A stretch of 64,000 nucleotides of DNA from Ulvibacterium marinum (GTDB lineage Bacteria; Bacteroidota; Bacteroidia; Flavobacteriales; Flavobacteriaceae). Below are positions 1 to 8,332 of this stretch, piece after piece (position 1 is the first letter of the stretch; each line of letters opens with the position of its first letter). The DNA lies in contig NZ_RBCJ01000001.1 in the NCBI RefSeq assembly GCF_003626755.1, positions 1,178,001 through 1,242,000 of the forward strand, in the 5' to 3' direction. The translations under genes were made by a program, and so were the position numbers. The notes beneath the pieces are model-generated. The model was not told the origin of the DNA. It made no database searches and saw only the letters and a list, made by a program, of their open reading frames with translations.

Positions 1-1
1 G

Positions 2-376
2 ACCATGGTGCACTCCCAGGAAGACTTGGATAATGCCATAAAGGCCAGTCAGATTCTTTTTGGGAAATCCACTTCACAAGACTTGAAACAACTTGATGAG
101 AAGACCTTTTTAGATGTTTTTGAAGGAGTTCCCCAATCCCTTATTTCCAAAGAAGATTTGGAAAATGGATTGGATATGATCGGGGCACTTTCCGCCAAAA
201 CTAGTTTTTTGGGTTCCAATAGCGAAGCCAGAAGGGAACTAAAACAGAATTCCATTTCCGTAAACAAAGAAAAGGTCAAGGAAGATTACCTGATAAACAC
301 GTCTGACCTAATCAATGAAAAATTTATCCTATTGCAAAGGGGAAAGAAGAATTATTTTGTTCTGGTGGTAGAGTAG
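2..376 (+). CDS. tyrS: Tyrosyl-tRNA synthetase, C-terminal part (cut by window start)
   Basis: The reading frame is open from the first bases, so only the last ~124 residues are present. They match the end of bacterial TyrS: a helical linker (AIKASQILFG) typical of the region after the anticodon-recognition helices, then a C-terminal S4-like RNA-binding module with SISVNKEKV and the closing LLQRGKKNYFVLVVE, where the S4 fold reads out tRNA. The enzyme charges tRNA-Tyr with tyrosine in the cytoplasm. The catalytic Rossmann domain with HIGH/KMSKS lies outside the window. The internal ATG at 5 is not the start. TyrS is recognised from memory of the family C-terminus; other S4-domain proteins are less likely because of the linker. 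Confidence 0.85.
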   Translation, partial: TMVHSQEDLDNAIKASQILFGKSTSQDLKQLDEKTFLDVFEGVPQSLISKEDLENGLDMIGALSAKTSFLGSNSEARRELKQNSISVNKEKVKEDYLINTSDLINEKFILLQRGKKNYFVLVVE

Positions 377-445
377 ATTCCTTTTTAGAAAAAGCAACTC
401 TTTTCGGTTTTGGTATCTTAGTTATTACAGATAATACGGATTGAA

Positions 446-799
446 ATGAAATCGGTTGGACATGTATTATCCCTTTTTTTGCTTTTGGGATTTTTTATTT
501 CGTGTGATGAGGATAATTGTTGTGCGAATCCCCTTGTAGGCAGATTTGTCCATGAAATTCCCGATTGTTCCAATCAGCAAACCTGTATAGAGTTTGTTCA
601 TTTCCTCGACGTCTCCAGAGCTAACATACGTTTTGACGGTGGGGATACGGCGTATCGATTCAATTACAGGGTGGAAGACGGTGAAGTTTTTTTGGAGCAA
701 GAACCTACTTCAAGCTTTGCGCTTCACTTTCATTTTAGGATTATCGATTCACAAACCTTGCAGCGTAGCGATAATGGGGATTTATGGAAAAGATCATGA
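446..799 (+). CDS. Small hypothetical lipoprotein
   Basis: 117 residues. The N-terminus is a lipoprotein signal peptide: basic MKSVGH start, hydrophobic core, lipobox GFFISC with the lipidated Cys at residue 20, followed by DEDN. Acidic residues right after the Cys fit the flavobacterial lipoprotein export signal that favours surface display. The mature part is a short beta-rich domain (NPLVGRFVHE, CIEFVHFLDVS, YRFNYRVEDGEVFLEQE, HFRIIDSQTLQR) that resembles lipocalin-like META/DUF-type beta sandwiches with a WxG-like opening. I do not recognise a named family. It follows tyrS by 69 bp without an obvious terminator, so cotranscription is possible but not shown. Confidence 0.75.
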   Translation: MKSVGHVLSLFLLLGFFISCDEDNCCANPLVGRFVHEIPDCSNQQTCIEFVHFLDVSRANIRFDGGDTAYRFNYRVEDGEVFLEQEPTSSFALHFHFRIIDSQTLQRSDNGDLWKRS

Positions 800-810
800 T
801 AAACTATGAT

Positions 811-1791
811 TTACAGCACCATCAAATTACATCCCCTGATATCCGAATGATCAAAGCGGCCCAGAACTTCAAAACTTCCATTGGAATGCCGCTTTCCCAA
901 ATCTTGGGTGGCAATAAAGGAACAGGAATATATATTGGCCAGGTCTATGATGTTTATTCCTCCGGTCTTCCCATCCATTTGCGGTGATAGCGGATCCTCG
1001 GGATCTCGAATCAAGACTTTCATCCATGGCGGGGTTTTAAAAAGGCTATTCCCTTGGGAATAGGCTTGGGACAATAGCTCCGTCATTCCGTACTCGGAAT
1101 GGATATGGCTTACACCAAAACCCTTTTTAAGGATACTGTGCAACGCTTTACGGATCACTTCCTTTCTCCTACCTTTCATCCCCCCGGTTTCCATAATAAT
1201 GGTGTTTTTTAAAGAAAATGTATGTCTTTCCACCAAATCCATTAAGGCAAAAGAAACGCCTAGCAGTAGAGTTTGGCTTCCCAGGGCATCAAGGCGTACC
1301 AACTTTTTTTGTAGGCCGTTCATATCATTTAGATAAAACCCGCTATCCGGGTGATGGCTTTGTTCAATAAGGTCTTTGGCCATATAAATTAATGAGGAGC
1401 CTTCTCTTTCCAAATAGGATGGAAGTAATGCCAAAATGCAATATTTGGTAATATCCCCATAAAAATGTCCAAAAGCGGTCCGGTAGCTTTTGGTGTATAG
1501 TGAAGCATCGATAATATGGTGCCTACTGGTTCGGGTATCCGTAGTTCCACTACTGGTAAATGTGATTTGGGGATTCTTTCTTGAAGCGACAACTTTTTTG
1601 GTCCTGAAAAACTCGATGGGCATAAAAGGTATTTCTTCCATACTTTCCAGTTGATCCGGAGTTTTTTCCAAATAATCACAGAAGTCATGGTAAACGGGAT
1701 TGTTGTTGTACTGAAAATTGAATATTTGCCATGTGAGGTGTTCAAACTCCAATTTTGACTTTATTCCGAATATTTTATTGGTATCTATCAT
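811..1791 (-). CDS. LuxE/PaaK-like acyl-protein synthetase (acyltransferase)
   Basis: 326 residues from the ATG at 1791. The frame stays open back to 1854, but a rho-independent terminator of the neighbouring gene lies in that extension, so the downstream ATG (MIDTNKIFGIK) is chosen. It shows the LuxE-type adenylate-forming signature: P-loop-like TFTSSGTTDTRTSRH near residues 77-90, LLPSYLEREGSSL, an ETGGMKGRR loop and IHSEYGMTELLSQAY, which corresponds to the YGMTE motif of acyl/aryl-CoA ligases. Family members activate a fatty acid or other carboxylate with ATP and pass it to a protein thiol. It lacks lux partners, so bioluminescence is not implied. The substrate is unknown. In flavobacteria this gene is commonly annotated only as acyl transferase. 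Confidence 0.8.
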   Translation of the reverse strand: MIDTNKIFGIKSKLEFEHLTWQIFNFQYNNNPVYHDFCDYLEKTPDQLESMEEIPFMPIEFFRTKKVVASRKNPQITFTSSGTTDTRTSRHHIIDASLYTKSYRTAFGHFYGDITKYCILALLPSYLEREGSSLIYMAKDLIEQSHHPDSGFYLNDMNGLQKKLVRLDALGSQTLLLGVSFALMDLVERHTFSLKNTIIMETGGMKGRRKEVIRKALHSILKKGFGVSHIHSEYGMTELLSQAYSQGNSLFKTPPWMKVLIRDPEDPLSPQMDGKTGGINIIDLANIYSCSFIATQDLGKRHSNGSFEVLGRFDHSDIRGCNLMVL

Positions 1792-1834
1792 GGGCTCTTG
1801 TAGGAGCAAAGGTAAGGGGATAAGGCTAAAGCAT

Positions 1835-1868
1835 AAAAAAAGGGACCCGATCATGGGTCCCTTTTTTT
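1835..1868 (-). terminator. Rho-independent terminator of the T9SS-tail gene
   Basis: Perfect 7-bp stem gggaccc/gggtccc (1842-1848 with 1855-1861), 6-nt loop, flanked by an A run and a T run of seven. Read on the minus strand it ends in U residues just after the stop of the gene at 1886. It also excludes the longer start of the next gene. Confidence 0.85.
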
Positions 1869-1885
1869 CTTATTTTCAATATCGA

Positions 1886-2209
1886 TTATTTCACGACAAG
1901 CTTTCTTGTCATGGTCTTATTATTTTCGGTAACCTGTAACACGTACACCCCGGATACCAATTTGGAAATATTAAGGGCGTTGGATCGAATTCTATCCGTT
2001 AGGACAACTTCCCCAAAAACATCATAAACAGCAATTTCCTTATTGAGATTTCGGGCCGTGGTAATGTATACCACATCATCAAGGGCCGGGTTGGGATATA
2101 GCTTGAAGGTGGAATTTTCCGTAGTTGAGGCAAGAGGAGTACCAACGACTTCCTGACCGTATACGGAAATAGCAAATAGCATAAAAATGCCAAAGTAGAT
2201 TTTTTGCAT
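1886..2209 (-). CDS. Minimal secreted protein with T9SS type A sorting tail
   Basis: 107 residues. Signal peptide MQKIYFGIFMLFAISVYGQ, ~14-residue linker, then a complete type IX secretion C-terminal domain (Por secretion tail family): FKLYPNPALDDVVYI, IAVYDVFGEVVL, ISKLVSGVYVLQV and the closing basic stretch MTRKLVVK. There is no cargo domain between signal and tail, which is unusual because normal clients carry an enzyme or adhesin. Likely secreted by T9SS and possibly attached to A-LPS or released. It is a close paralogue of the gene at 2450-2758. Its own promoter and terminator bracket it as a single-gene unit. The function is unknown; it might be a decoy, structural or peptide product, or a remnant. 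Confidence 0.8.
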   Translation of the reverse strand: MQKIYFGIFMLFAISVYGQEVVGTPLASTTENSTFKLYPNPALDDVVYITTARNLNKEIAVYDVFGEVVLTDRIRSNALNISKLVSGVYVLQVTENNKTMTRKLVVK

Positions 2210-2234
2210 AGGTATTGATTTGGGATCAATAACG

Positions 2235-2242
2235 TAAAGATA
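2235..2242 (-). promoter_or_regulatory. Putative -7 promoter element for the 107-aa T9SS-tail gene
   Basis: Minus-strand TATCTTTA, one base from the Bacteroidetes TAnnTTTG consensus, placed about 26 bp before the ATG at 2209. No clear -33 TTTG is seen. Confidence 0.5.
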
Positions 2243-2449
2243 CAGAAAGGGACTACGTATCTGGTAAAAATGTTGTGAAATTCGATAAATTGTAGGTGAA
2301 TAAAACGAGACAAACCGTTCATCGGATTTTTCTACCTATTATCGGATGCAAAAATTAAGGAGTGCTTTATGAAAATGCTGATACAAAGAGATTTAATCTC
2401 CTTTTTTTGGGTGGTTTATCGGTACCGAATCAATGTCAAAAAAATAGGT

Positions 2450-2758
2450 TTATTTGACGATAAGCTTCCGGGTAGCTACCTTGTTTCTTTCAAAAACACG
2501 TAGGACATATACTCCCGCATCCAAATCGGACAAATTCAATTCATTGCCCAATAGAGTGGTCTGTAACACTTTGGTTCCCAGGACATCAAAAATCAAAATT
2601 TTCTTCGGGGCATTTTCCGTAGTATTGATATATACCTTTCCTTGTGTAACGGGATTGGGATAAAGCGTAAACCCGTCTATGTCCCCATTGGCCTTGGCAT
2701 TTTGCGAATAGCTAATAGAAACGAAAAGAAGAAAAAAGACAAGGTAAAGGTGCTTCAT
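2450..2758 (-). CDS. Minimal secreted protein with T9SS type A sorting tail (paralogue)
   Basis: 102 residues from the ATG at 2758. The frame is open upstream to 2893, but a good -7 element at 2786-2793 and the signal peptide MKHLYLVFFLLFVSISYSQ right at 2758 decide the start. After a ~10-residue linker it has a full T9SS tail: FTLYPNPVTQGKVYINT, ILIFDVLGTKVL, LSDLDAGVYVLRV, ATRKLIVK. It aligns over its whole length with the 107-aa protein next to it, so the two look like a tandem duplication separated by ~240 bp. As with its paralogue, no cargo domain is present and the role is unknown. Confidence 0.8.
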   Translation of the reverse strand: MKHLYLVFFLLFVSISYSQNAKANGDIDGFTLYPNPVTQGKVYINTTENAPKKILIFDVLGTKVLQTTLLGNELNLSDLDAGVYVLRVFERNKVATRKLIVK

Positions 2759-2785
2759 AAAGTATGGGTAACAAATGGCGTACCA

Positions 2786-2793
2786 CAAATATA
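2786..2793 (-). promoter_or_regulatory. -7 promoter element for the 102-aa T9SS-tail gene
   Basis: Minus-strand TATATTTG fits TAnnTTTG exactly and lies ~28 bp before the ATG at 2758. This supports the short start, because the longer frame would begin upstream of the promoter. Confidence 0.6.
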
Positions 2794-2921
2794 GGAATTC
2801 TGATATACCATGTCCTTTTGAGGCCTGTAATCCTAGGAAAAATTCGATGAAATGCACAAACCTATAAATTGCAGGCTTTATTTTTTTATGCAATTTATGA
2901 GACCGCTACCCTGGTAAAAAC

Positions 2922-2947
2922 AAAAAGCCCCGCATAAAGCGGGGCTT
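2922..2947 (-). terminator. Rho-independent terminator after the duplicated lipoprotein gene
   Basis: 9-bp perfect stem aagccccgc/gcggggctt (2925-2933 with 2939-2947), 5-nt loop, U run on the minus strand. It closes the TonB receptor-lipoprotein operon. Confidence 0.9.
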
Positions 2948-2984
2948 GAAATTTATGTTCAAGGGATTGATCAGTTTCAATTCC

Positions 2985-5105
2985 TTAGTTGGTTGCCCAA
3001 TCAAAAATACTGACATCGACAGTGGCTGCCACATCATAAGCTTCAGCAGGATTCGCATCTGCACCTTCGATCTGAACATTGGCCAAAGGACCGGCATCGC
3101 TCATCAAGACAGAGGTAGTATACCCGCTTAAGGAAAGGCCTGTAATAGTGGCGCCGGACTCTAATTTGAATTGCAATGCTACTTGCTCAGCTTGTGCTGA
3201 TGTACTCACTGCGGTTAAGTTGACCAAAGATGGATTTTCGTTCTGACCATCGGCTTCCACTACTGTGGAGAAGGAACCGGTATGTACAACATAAGCGTTG
3301 GTCAAGGTACCGTTCCAACCTTCTGTCCAGTCAATCGCATCATCCTCGTTGTTCTCCAAATAGAAGTTGGATGCGGACACCGTACCCCCAAAGAATTCCA
3401 CTCCGTCATCGGTACCGTTGAAGATAGCTACGTTATCGATAGTAGTTCCGGAACCTACGGCATAAAGTGTAAGTCCGTTGTACTGAGATTCGGAATCGAT
3501 TTGTGCACCGGCATAATTAATGATCAAGTAATCGATATTACCAGAACTGTCGGTATCGTCCGTACCACCGTAGATGATACCACCTACTTCTGCCGTGGCG
3601 TCTACACCCTCAGTAGTAGTGGCTTCACCTGCTATTACTAGACCACCCCAATCACCTGGCTCTTGATTGGCAGAAGTCATAATCACCGGATCGCTAGCGG
3701 TACCCTGGATATCGATAGAAGCACCTTGTTGTATTACGACATAAGTACTGGTTTCTTCGCCATCTTCCACATCCGCTGTGATTACTGTTCCAGCTGGAAT
3801 TGTTAAAGTAGCACCAGATTCAATACTTAGGTTACCTTCAAGGAAATAGGCTATGGCCGGATCCAATTCCAAATCGGAAGTTATTGTTCCGGTCAATACA
3901 CTGTTTTCTACTGTGATATCAGTGTCCACCCAAGCGAACATTGTAACATCAACAGTGGGAGAAGCTAGGTATGGAAGGGCCGGATTCGCATCGGCACCTT
4001 CGATCTGAACATTTGCCAAAGGACCGGCATCGCTCATCAAGACAGAGGTAGTATACCCACTTAGAGAAAGGCCCGTAATAGTGGCACCGGACTCCAATTT
4101 GAACTGTAACGCTATTTGCTCCGCTTGATCGGACGTACTTACGGCTGTTAAATTGACCAGTGTTGGATTATTGTTCTGACCATCGGCTTCTACTACTGTG
4201 GAGAAGGAACCGGTGTGTACAACGTAGGCGTTGGTCAAGGTACCGTTCCAGCCTTCAGTCCAATCTATGGCATCGTCCTCGTTGTTTTCCAAATAGAAGT
4301 TGGATGCGGACACTGTACCTCCGAAGAATTCCACACCGTCATCGGTACCGTTTAAAATTGCCACGTTGTCAATGGTAGTTCCGGAACCTACTGCATAAAG
4401 TGTAAGTCCGTTGTACTGAGATTCGGAATCAATCTGTGCACCGGCATAATTGATGATCAGGTAATCGATATTACCAGAACTGTCCGTATCTTCCGTACCT
4501 CCGTAGATGATACCACCTACCTCGGCAGTAGCATCAACACCCTCGGTGGTTGTGGCCTCACCGGCAAGGATCAGCCCCCCCCAATCACCTGGTTCTCCAT
4601 TGGCGGAAGTCATGATTACTGGCTCTGTCATAGTACCCTGGATATCGATGGAGGCACCCTGCTCGATTACGATATAGGTATTGGTTTCGTCTCCAGTTTC
4701 AACCTCTGCGGTAATCGTGGTACCGGCAGGGATGGTCAAGGTAGCACCGGACTTAACACTAAAAGTGTTTCTCAAGGTATACGTATTGGCCGGATCTAAA
4801 GTTAAATCCTCTGTTTGATCACCAGTCAATTCTATAGATTCTGTACATGGATCGCATGAACCTCCACAGTCTACACCTGTCTCATCACCATTTTGTATAT
4901 TATCCGAACAGGTGGGATCTGCAGTACATGCATCTGGACAAGATCCTCCACAGTCTACCCCTGTTTCATCACCATTTTGTATGTTATCCGTACAGGATGA
5001 ACCCGATGGGTCGTTATCATCACTGCTACAACCTGCCATAAATAAGGCCGATGCCGTAATGAACATCATCAATAATCTAGAGATTTTCGTTTTCATAATC
5101 TTCAT
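2985..5105 (-). CDS. Large surface lipoprotein with two near-identical ~311-residue repeats
   Basis: 706 residues. Lipobox LFMAGC gives a lipidated Cys at residue 26, followed by SSDDNDP, the acidic context of exported lipoproteins. Next come two Cys-rich copies of DNIQNGDETGVDCGGSC (about residues 40-56 and 68-85), a motif seen in surface proteins of Bacteroidetes. From ~91 to the end there are two tandem units of about 311 residues, each with IPAGT, GDWGGL, GGIIYGG, NGTDDGVEFFGGT, NNEDDAIDW and LQFKLESGATITG. The short beta repeats suggest a pectate-lyase-like right-handed helix. A second possible start is the ATG at 5096. The gene follows the TonB receptor by 29 bp and shares its terminator, so it is probably the outer-membrane partner that binds the ligand for the receptor, in the role SusD plays elsewhere. 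Sequence similarity to SusD is not seen. The ligand is unknown; the PhoB/PhoR neighbours hint at a phosphorus-containing one. Confidence 0.8.
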   Translation of the reverse strand: MKIMKTKISRLLMMFITASALFMAGCSSDDNDPSGSSCTDNIQNGDETGVDCGGSCPDACTADPTCSDNIQNGDETGVDCGGSCDPCTESIELTGDQTEDLTLDPANTYTLRNTFSVKSGATLTIPAGTTITAEVETGDETNTYIVIEQGASIDIQGTMTEPVIMTSANGEPGDWGGLILAGEATTTEGVDATAEVGGIIYGGTEDTDSSGNIDYLIINYAGAQIDSESQYNGLTLYAVGSGTTIDNVAILNGTDDGVEFFGGTVSASNFYLENNEDDAIDWTEGWNGTLTNAYVVHTGSFSTVVEADGQNNNPTLVNLTAVSTSDQAEQIALQFKLESGATITGLSLSGYTTSVLMSDAGPLANVQIEGADANPALPYLASPTVDVTMFAWVDTDITVENSVLTGTITSDLELDPAIAYFLEGNLSIESGATLTIPAGTVITADVEDGEETSTYVVIQQGASIDIQGTASDPVIMTSANQEPGDWGGLVIAGEATTTEGVDATAEVGGIIYGGTDDTDSSGNIDYLIINYAGAQIDSESQYNGLTLYAVGSGTTIDNVAIFNGTDDGVEFFGGTVSASNFYLENNEDDAIDWTEGWNGTLTNAYVVHTGSFSTVVEADGQNENPSLVNLTAVSTSAQAEQVALQFKLESGATITGLSLSGYTTSVLMSDAGPLANVQIEGADANPAEAYDVAATVDVSIFDWATN
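3000..4790 (-). repeat. Long internal direct duplication inside the lipoprotein gene (933-bp period)
   Basis: Matching DNA blocks recur 933 bp apart, for example the block starting ggaccggcatcgctcatcaa at 3088 and 4021, and the gtaccgttccaacc-type blocks near 3307 and 4240. The copies are highly similar but not identical at the DNA level, so the duplication is recent or kept similar by gene conversion. 933 bp is 311 codons, which keeps the reading frame. Confidence 0.85.
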
Positions 5106-5134
5106 TGTTTTAAATTAATTTTCAATTTATAGTG

Positions 5135-8044
5135 TTAAAACCTGTATGTAAGGCCCAACCTGAATATTCGGCCTATTTTGTATGATCGTACTTCATCTGT
5201 AAAAGTCACTCTTTCGGGAGCATTGGGCCCTAACCGTGTTTCCCTATCATCGGAAAAGGCCTCGAGCTCGGCCCTGCTTTCGGAAGTCAATACATCTATG
5301 GTCTGCTTTATGAAGGGATTCAATAGATTTTGACCGGATAGAGAAACTTCAAAATGCTCTCCAAACTCTTTACTTATTCTACTATTCAAGACCACGAAGC
5401 CCTTTTCGACAATGGCATCGTTATAACGGGTATCCCAATTTTGCTGACTACGGGCAAAACCCAAGGCGAATATTTTATCAGAAGCATAACTCGCCGAGAG
5501 GTTGGCGACAAACGTATTATCACCGGACGTTTCAAAATTTAAACTTGAATTGGCAACCCAGTCAGAGGCTCCTTGAAGTCCAGCCTCTTTGTTAGGGCCA
5601 TATCTAAAAGTCTCGGCAATGATGTCTGGATTGCTTTCCGCACGTTCCTCACTTAAATCCTGTTCGTGCCACATTCGGCTTGCATTTAGGACTAAGCTTA
5701 GTTTTGGACCAACTGGACTGCCATCCTCATCATTGGTTTTTGGTTTGATCAAATCAACTTTTGATTCCACTTCAATTCCATAGACCGTAGCCTTGTCCCC
5801 TGTATTTCGAAAAGTAAATAACGCCCCATCCGCACCTCTTGCACGTACCTTATTGATGGGATCATCTATTGACTTATAAAACAATGCCCCCGAAATCAAT
5901 TCGCCCCTAGAAGGGAAAAACTCCCACTTTAAATCAAAATTGTTGGAGAAAGAAGCTTCTACGGCATCCTCGCCAACGGTTCCAAAAACCTGCTGACCCG
6001 TAGGCGAAATGTAGCGAAAGGGGGCAATCTCCTTAAACTCAGGTAACGTAATGCTTCGGCTTGCGGCAAATCGTATTGCGTGTTCATCGTTGATGGAATA
6101 TTTGAGATTTAGACTGGGATAAAAGTTTGAATAATCCCTGGTAACATTTCCAACATCACCGCCAGGAGCATTGTTCACATCATAATCAACTACAATATCA
6201 TCCTGTTGAAAGCGTAGACCTGCATTGATGTTCCATTTGTCAAAATTGAGACTAAACTGGGCAAATGCGGCTTTTGATTCATATTCCCCACTATATTCAT
6301 CTTTTACCTCGCCATCGGCATTGGATTGGAAAGACAAGATTTCAAGCAGGTTGTTCTGAAAATTCGCTATCGTAAAAATTTGATTTAAGTCATCTATGGA
6401 GTTGGAGTTTGGCCTATTCTCGCCCACATTGGCAACACCGTAAAAAGTGGATTCAAAGTCCCTGGTTTTTCTTCTATAATTGGCCCCTATATCAATGTAA
6501 AAATGCTTGGTATCCTCTTCTATGGCCTTGAACCTGTTTTTAATTAGACCGTTGTATTCTTCATCGTCTATGAACTGGGAAAGTTTTCTGGATTCAAAGC
6601 CACTATTCTCAAAAAGAATTACATTACCGGTTTCGGCCGTAAAGTTTACGACATTTCGTATTCGATTAGGTTCGTCAGCATCCAGCTTATTATAACTTAC
6701 GGCCCAATCCAGTATATTTTTTTCACCAAACTTATGATTACCTATCAGTTGCTGTACGAATAGGGTGGTCTGTTTTATGTTTTGATCCCGAACAAAATCC
6801 GAGAAATTGCCAATGGTTTCTTCCTGAATGTTTCCAGAACCGTTTCTACCCCCTTCGGATACAATGTCGTTCAGTGTATTGATAAAAAGAGTGACCGACT
6901 TAACAATGTTTTTTTCATTTTGAAAAGTTAAATCCAACAGCCCATTATTCACGTACTCGGTTTCCCATTGTTCGAAATCGGTAATAGAATCTGTTACCGT
7001 AACCTGATCCCAAATCTTGAACACCCCTGGCGTAAGGTACCGGTGGGATTTGGAATTTGAAGCCGTCATAAAGACTTTGAACTTATTGTTGAAAAAGGAT
7101 TTTCCCGCACTAAGATTAACCCTGTGGTTGATCGGAGTATCTACGGTACCTACATCCCAAGATTGCTTCGTCAGTTGGTCAAATATGTTTATGTCCGTAT
7201 CATAAAACCCTAGTGAAGTGTCCTCATAATTGGCCGAAACTTTGAAATTGTCGGAAGACCCATCACCGATTGCGTTGGTGTTGGCACCGGTAGAAACCCC
7301 TACTTCGAGTTCTTCGGTACCAGTCAGTTCCCGTGATGCTATGTTGATATTTCCCGAAGCCTGATCCGCTGAAACTGAAGCAGAATAGGTTTTACTGATA
7401 CTTACGTTCTGTATCACTCTGGTTGGAAAAAGCCCTAGATCAATATTCTTTTTTTCGATATCATCCGATGGAATAGGCAAACCATTAAAAGTCGTTACCA
7501 AATATCTGTCACCCAGACCTCGTACAAAAACATCACCCGAAGCCTCACTTTCAGTAACCCCTGAAATTCTAGTAGCCGCAGATTTTACATCGGATATCCC
7601 TAAGTTTCCAAGTTCTATTGCACCAATACTTTCCTTAATTTCTATGGCCCGCTTTTGGTCAAGAAGCAGGGCTGTCTCCGAGTCTTTTCGAGCCACGGTG
7701 ACCACTACTACCTCATCCAAGGTCATACCCTCTGAAGCACTCATCGGCACACTAATGTTGGTTACCTTCCCTGCCTCCACGACTATATTGGGAATTTCAA
7801 CAGTCTCATATCCCAAATAGCTAAATACAACCGTATATGTTCCAGGATCTAGACCTGATATTTCATATAGTCCGTCAAAATCCGAAGTGGTACCTTTGGT
7901 CGTTCCCTTAAGAAGTACATTGGCGAAGGCAAGTGGTTCGTTATTTAGCTCTTTGTCAGTAAGTTTGCCGACAATACTACCGGTGTCTTGGGCTCGCATC
8001 AGCATGGTTCCAAAAAGGCAAAGACACACTATAAAATATCGCAT
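5135..8044 (-). CDS. TonB-dependent outer-membrane receptor
   Basis: 969 residues. Signal peptide MRYFIVCLCLFGTMLMRAQ, then a CarboxypepD_reg-like beta-sandwich (about 20-105: GSIVGKLTDKELNNEPLAFANVLLKGT, GLDPGTYTVVFSYLGYETVEI), a short SVPMSASEGMTLDEVVVV TonB-box-like region, a plug domain with GLGDRYLVTTFNGLPIPSDD and a long C-terminal beta-barrel ending in RLGLTYRF with terminal Phe, the usual signal for barrel insertion. It imports a substrate across the outer membrane using TonB energy. The next gene 29 bp downstream is a surface lipoprotein, and a PhoB/PhoR-like pair is divergently transcribed. The context suggests, but does not prove, uptake of a phosphate-containing compound. Confidence 0.9.
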   Translation of the reverse strand: MRYFIVCLCLFGTMLMRAQDTGSIVGKLTDKELNNEPLAFANVLLKGTTKGTTSDFDGLYEISGLDPGTYTVVFSYLGYETVEIPNIVVEAGKVTNISVPMSASEGMTLDEVVVVTVARKDSETALLLDQKRAIEIKESIGAIELGNLGISDVKSAATRISGVTESEASGDVFVRGLGDRYLVTTFNGLPIPSDDIEKKNIDLGLFPTRVIQNVSISKTYSASVSADQASGNINIASRELTGTEELEVGVSTGANTNAIGDGSSDNFKVSANYEDTSLGFYDTDINIFDQLTKQSWDVGTVDTPINHRVNLSAGKSFFNNKFKVFMTASNSKSHRYLTPGVFKIWDQVTVTDSITDFEQWETEYVNNGLLDLTFQNEKNIVKSVTLFINTLNDIVSEGGRNGSGNIQEETIGNFSDFVRDQNIKQTTLFVQQLIGNHKFGEKNILDWAVSYNKLDADEPNRIRNVVNFTAETGNVILFENSGFESRKLSQFIDDEEYNGLIKNRFKAIEEDTKHFYIDIGANYRRKTRDFESTFYGVANVGENRPNSNSIDDLNQIFTIANFQNNLLEILSFQSNADGEVKDEYSGEYESKAAFAQFSLNFDKWNINAGLRFQQDDIVVDYDVNNAPGGDVGNVTRDYSNFYPSLNLKYSINDEHAIRFAASRSITLPEFKEIAPFRYISPTGQQVFGTVGEDAVEASFSNNFDLKWEFFPSRGELISGALFYKSIDDPINKVRARGADGALFTFRNTGDKATVYGIEVESKVDLIKPKTNDEDGSPVGPKLSLVLNASRMWHEQDLSEERAESNPDIIAETFRYGPNKEAGLQGASDWVANSSLNFETSGDNTFVANLSASYASDKIFALGFARSQQNWDTRYNDAIVEKGFVVLNSRISKEFGEHFEVSLSGQNLLNPFIKQTIDVLTSESRAELEAFSDDRETRLGPNAPERVTFTDEVRSYKIGRIFRLGLTYRF

Positions 8045-8096
8045 TCAATCATAATTTGGTTACGGCGCAAAGAACGCGTGGCGCTGTAAAAGTCGA

Positions 8097-8144
8097 GTTA
8101 CGTACATGTTAAACCTTTATTGCAATAATGTTATGTAAATGTTA
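8097..8144. promoter_or_regulatory. 11-bp-phased GTTA direct repeats (candidate PhoB-type site)
   Basis: On the plus strand GTTA starts at 8097, 8108, 8130 and 8141; three of these are the longer ATGTTA. The spacing is 11, 22 and 11 bp, that is four of five positions of an 11-bp ladder (8119 is missing). OmpR/PhoB-family regulators bind tandem direct repeats one helical turn apart. The site lies between the TonB receptor and the phoB-like gene, so it could control either or both. The assignment is inference. Confidence 0.5.
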
Positions 8145-8191
8145 CTATATTAAATGAACGTTAAGCCGTTTCGGGATAATCCTATTATCTT

Positions 8192-8199
8192 TACATTTG
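8192..8199 (+). promoter_or_regulatory. -7 promoter element for the two-component operon
   Basis: TACATTTG fits TAnnTTTG exactly. It lies 134 bp before the response regulator ATG and 47 bp after the last GTTA repeat. No convincing -33 TTTG is present. Confidence 0.5.
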
Positions 8200-8332
8200 G
8201 TGGATTAACCATTTTAAAACGATGAAATAAGCCAATACAAAAGGCGAATTACCTCGAAACCCATTCAAATGCAAATAACCCGTCCATGCCAGTGTTGATG
8301 GGCGATTGATTTATTGAAACAAAAGCCAAGAG

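Noticed and set aside
811-1791. Luminescence gene luxE
   Set aside because: Only the acyl-protein synthetase fold is shared; no luxCDAB genes nearby.
2210-2230. ttgatttgggatcaa palindrome before the T9SS-tail gene
   Set aside because: Half-sites are 5 bp apart, not 4, and it lies between the -7 element and the start codon, so it does not match the regulon geometry.
8045-8096. Bacteroidetes -7 element for the TonB receptor
   Set aside because: No TAnnTTTG on the minus strand at a usable distance; the receptor promoter was not found.
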